The notes under the pieces: generated by a model
What the model saw: only the letters and a program-made list of their open reading frames with translations
Told to the model about the DNA's origin: nothing
Databases searched by the model: none
Source of the DNA: an uncultured Clostridia bacterium
GTDB lineage: Bacteria; Bacillota; Clostridia; Christensenellales; UBA1242
NCBI GenBank assembly: GCA_937914725.1
Contig: CALDMJ010000013.1
Coordinates: 1-5,837, forward strand
Reading direction: 5' to 3'
Length of the DNA: 5,837 nt
Shown: positions 4,970 to 5,837 of the stretch, piece by piece
Numbering within the stretch: the stretch's first letter is position 1
Layout of the letters: every line of letters starts with the position of its first letter
Program-made: the position numbers and the translations under genes

Positions 4970-5539
4970 ATGAACATAATTTTGATTGTTGTACTTGCAC
5001 TAATCGCAATCTTGATTGTCGCAATCATTTGCTGGATTATAGGGACATACAACAAATTCATCAAAATGAGAAACAATGTTGACGAAGGTTTCTCAACAAT
5101 GGACGTATATTTGAAGAAAAGATACGACCTCATTCCAAACTTGGTTGCAACAGTCAAGGGATACGCAAAGCACGAGGCGGAAGCGCTTGAAAAGACAATC
5201 GCAGCGCGCAATATGGCGCACGCATCGGGCGATATCACAAAACAACTTCAAGCAGAAGGCGCAATCAGTGGCGCATTGAAAAGTTTGTTTGCCGTTACGG
5301 AAAATTATCCAGAACTCAAGGCAAACGAAAACTTTATGGATTTGCAAAACCAACTCAAAGTTCTTGAGGACGAAATCGCAAGTTCAAGAAAATACTACAA
5401 CGGCGTTGTCAAAATCTACAACACAAAGCGCGAAGTGTTCCCATCAAACATCATCGCAAAATGGTTCAAGTTTGAAAAACGTCCTTTGTATGAAGTTAGC
5501 GCTCCTGAAGAAAGAGAGAACGTTAAAGTTGAATTTTAA
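4970..5539 (+). CDS. lemA: LemA family membrane protein
   Basis: LemA proteins are widespread bacterial membrane-anchored helical-bundle proteins of unsettled function. The 189-residue product (typical family length 180-200) has an N-terminal membrane segment at about 3-24, then the conserved YNKF and RYDLIPNLV (51-59) motifs. The helical core follows with ENYPELKAN (111-119), an F..L...L..LE..I..SR..YN..V..YN pattern (about 122-151) and FPSNIIA (157-163). All hallmark motifs are intact. The ATG at 4970 is preceded by GAGGAG about 6 nt upstream and lies after the TATAAT promoter. An in-frame ATG at 4874 would start upstream of the promoter and is rejected. The next gene encodes a DUF2207 protein, a frequent neighbour of lemA, so the two probably act together at the membrane. 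A terminator-like hairpin between them may lower expression of the second gene. Confidence 0.95.
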   Translation: MNIILIVVLALIAILIVAIICWIIGTYNKFIKMRNNVDEGFSTMDVYLKKRYDLIPNLVATVKGYAKHEAEALEKTIAARNMAHASGDITKQLQAEGAISGALKSLFAVTENYPELKANENFMDLQNQLKVLEDEIASSRKYYNGVVKIYNTKREVFPSNIIAKWFKFEKRPLYEVSAPEERENVKVEF

Positions 5540-5544
5540 TTTTG

Positions 5545-5581
5545 AATTGCCTGTATAACATCGTTATATTGGGCAATTTTT
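5545..5581 (+). terminator. Terminator or attenuating hairpin between lemA and the DUF2207 gene
   Basis: AATTGCC (5545-5551) pairs with GGCAATT (5572-5578) and an inner TATAAC/GTTATA stem (5554-5559 with 5563-5568) closes on a 3-nt loop, with a small internal loop between. A run of five T ends at 5581. It starts 6 nt after the lemA stop. Only 15 nt separate it from the next ATG and no promoter fits there, so the downstream gene probably depends on readthrough. Confidence 0.68.
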
Positions 5582-5596
5582 GTATGGAGAAAGAAT

Positions 5597-5837
5597 ATGA
5601 CAAAGATTAAATCGTCACCAAAGCGCATTTTGTGTGTTGTCCTAATGCTTGCAATGTGCCTTGTTTTGCCGCTGCTTTTCAGCGGTTGTGGCTCCAAGCA
5701 AATTGAGAGTAAGGACTATAGTTTGTCTAATTATTCAGTGGTTGCAAACGTCACAAAGGACAATGACGTCAAAATTACTGAAGAATTTACGGTCAATTTC
5801 AATACTGCAATGCACGGCGTCACTAGATATGTGCCAG
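5597..5837 (+). CDS. DUF2207-type membrane protein, N-terminal part (runs off the window)
   Basis: Only the first 80 codons are present; the frame is open to the window edge. The ATG at 5597 is preceded by GGAG about 7 nt upstream. The N terminus has basic residues (TKIKSSPKR), a hydrophobic stretch at about 11-29, then SGCGS. Cys31 could be a lipidation site, but the residue three before it is Phe, an imperfect lipobox, so an uncleaved anchor or ordinary signal peptide remains possible. Residues 47-80 (VVANVTKDNDVKITEEFTV and HGVTRYVP) fit the start of the DUF2207 extracytoplasmic domain, in which a beta-strand pattern with V..NGDV.VTE.. precedes G..R.IP. DUF2207 proteins usually continue with further membrane segments and a Gly-rich tail, which cannot be checked here. 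Its place directly after lemA supports the assignment. Confidence 0.8.
   Translation, partial: MTKIKSSPKRILCVVLMLAMCLVLPLLFSGCGSKQIESKDYSLSNYSVVANVTKDNDVKITEEFTVNFNTAMHGVTRYVP

Noticed and set aside
1..5837. CRISPR array, toxin-antitoxin pair or phage defence system
   Set aside because: No regularly spaced direct repeats beyond the single hairpin duplication, and no gene resembling nuclease, toxin or defence families.

Overview
The window looks like chromosomal DNA from a low-GC, endospore-forming member of the Firmicutes (Bacillota), most likely an uncultured clostridial lineage. Three things point there: the spore-germination pair sleB-ypeB, a forespore sigma-G-type promoter in front of it, and AT-rich intergenic DNA with strong purine-rich ribosome binding sites and canonical 17-bp-spaced housekeeping promoters. 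Assignment below class level is not possible from this sequence alone.

Layout, left to right. Bases 1-161 resemble the non-coding end of an insertion sequence, possibly ISL3 family, whose transposase would lie outside the window. A tRNA-Ser(GCU) with encoded CCA follows on the minus strand (277-367), with its own terminator and a probable promoter. Bases 368-898 are AT-rich and hold no credible gene, but contain two near-identical hairpins spaced 60 bp apart. A 91-codon hypothetical gene on the minus strand (899-1174) has a textbook promoter, ribosome binding site and terminator. Between it and sleB, a minus-strand promoter reads into a compact 70-nt structure ending in a U run, which is a candidate small RNA.

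The plus-strand operon sleB-ypeB (1543-3591) encodes a spore cortex-lytic enzyme and the membrane protein that stabilises and controls it in the dormant spore. About 325 bp of non-coding DNA follow. The second part has a consensus promoter, a short structured 5' domain, an AU-rich hairpin and a 19-bp terminator hairpin, making a second candidate RNA of about 178 nt.

The right third has a PnuC-type vitamin transporter gene on the minus strand (3983-4789). Divergent from it on the plus strand are lemA (4970-5539) and the start of a DUF2207 membrane protein gene (5597 to the window edge). lemA and DUF2207 genes often occur together; here a terminator-like hairpin separates them. The pnuC and lemA promoters sit back to back with their -35 boxes 27 bp apart.

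The clearest functional unit is sleB-ypeB. The most notable unexplained items are the two orphan transcription units on either side of it and the duplicated hairpins at 541-635.
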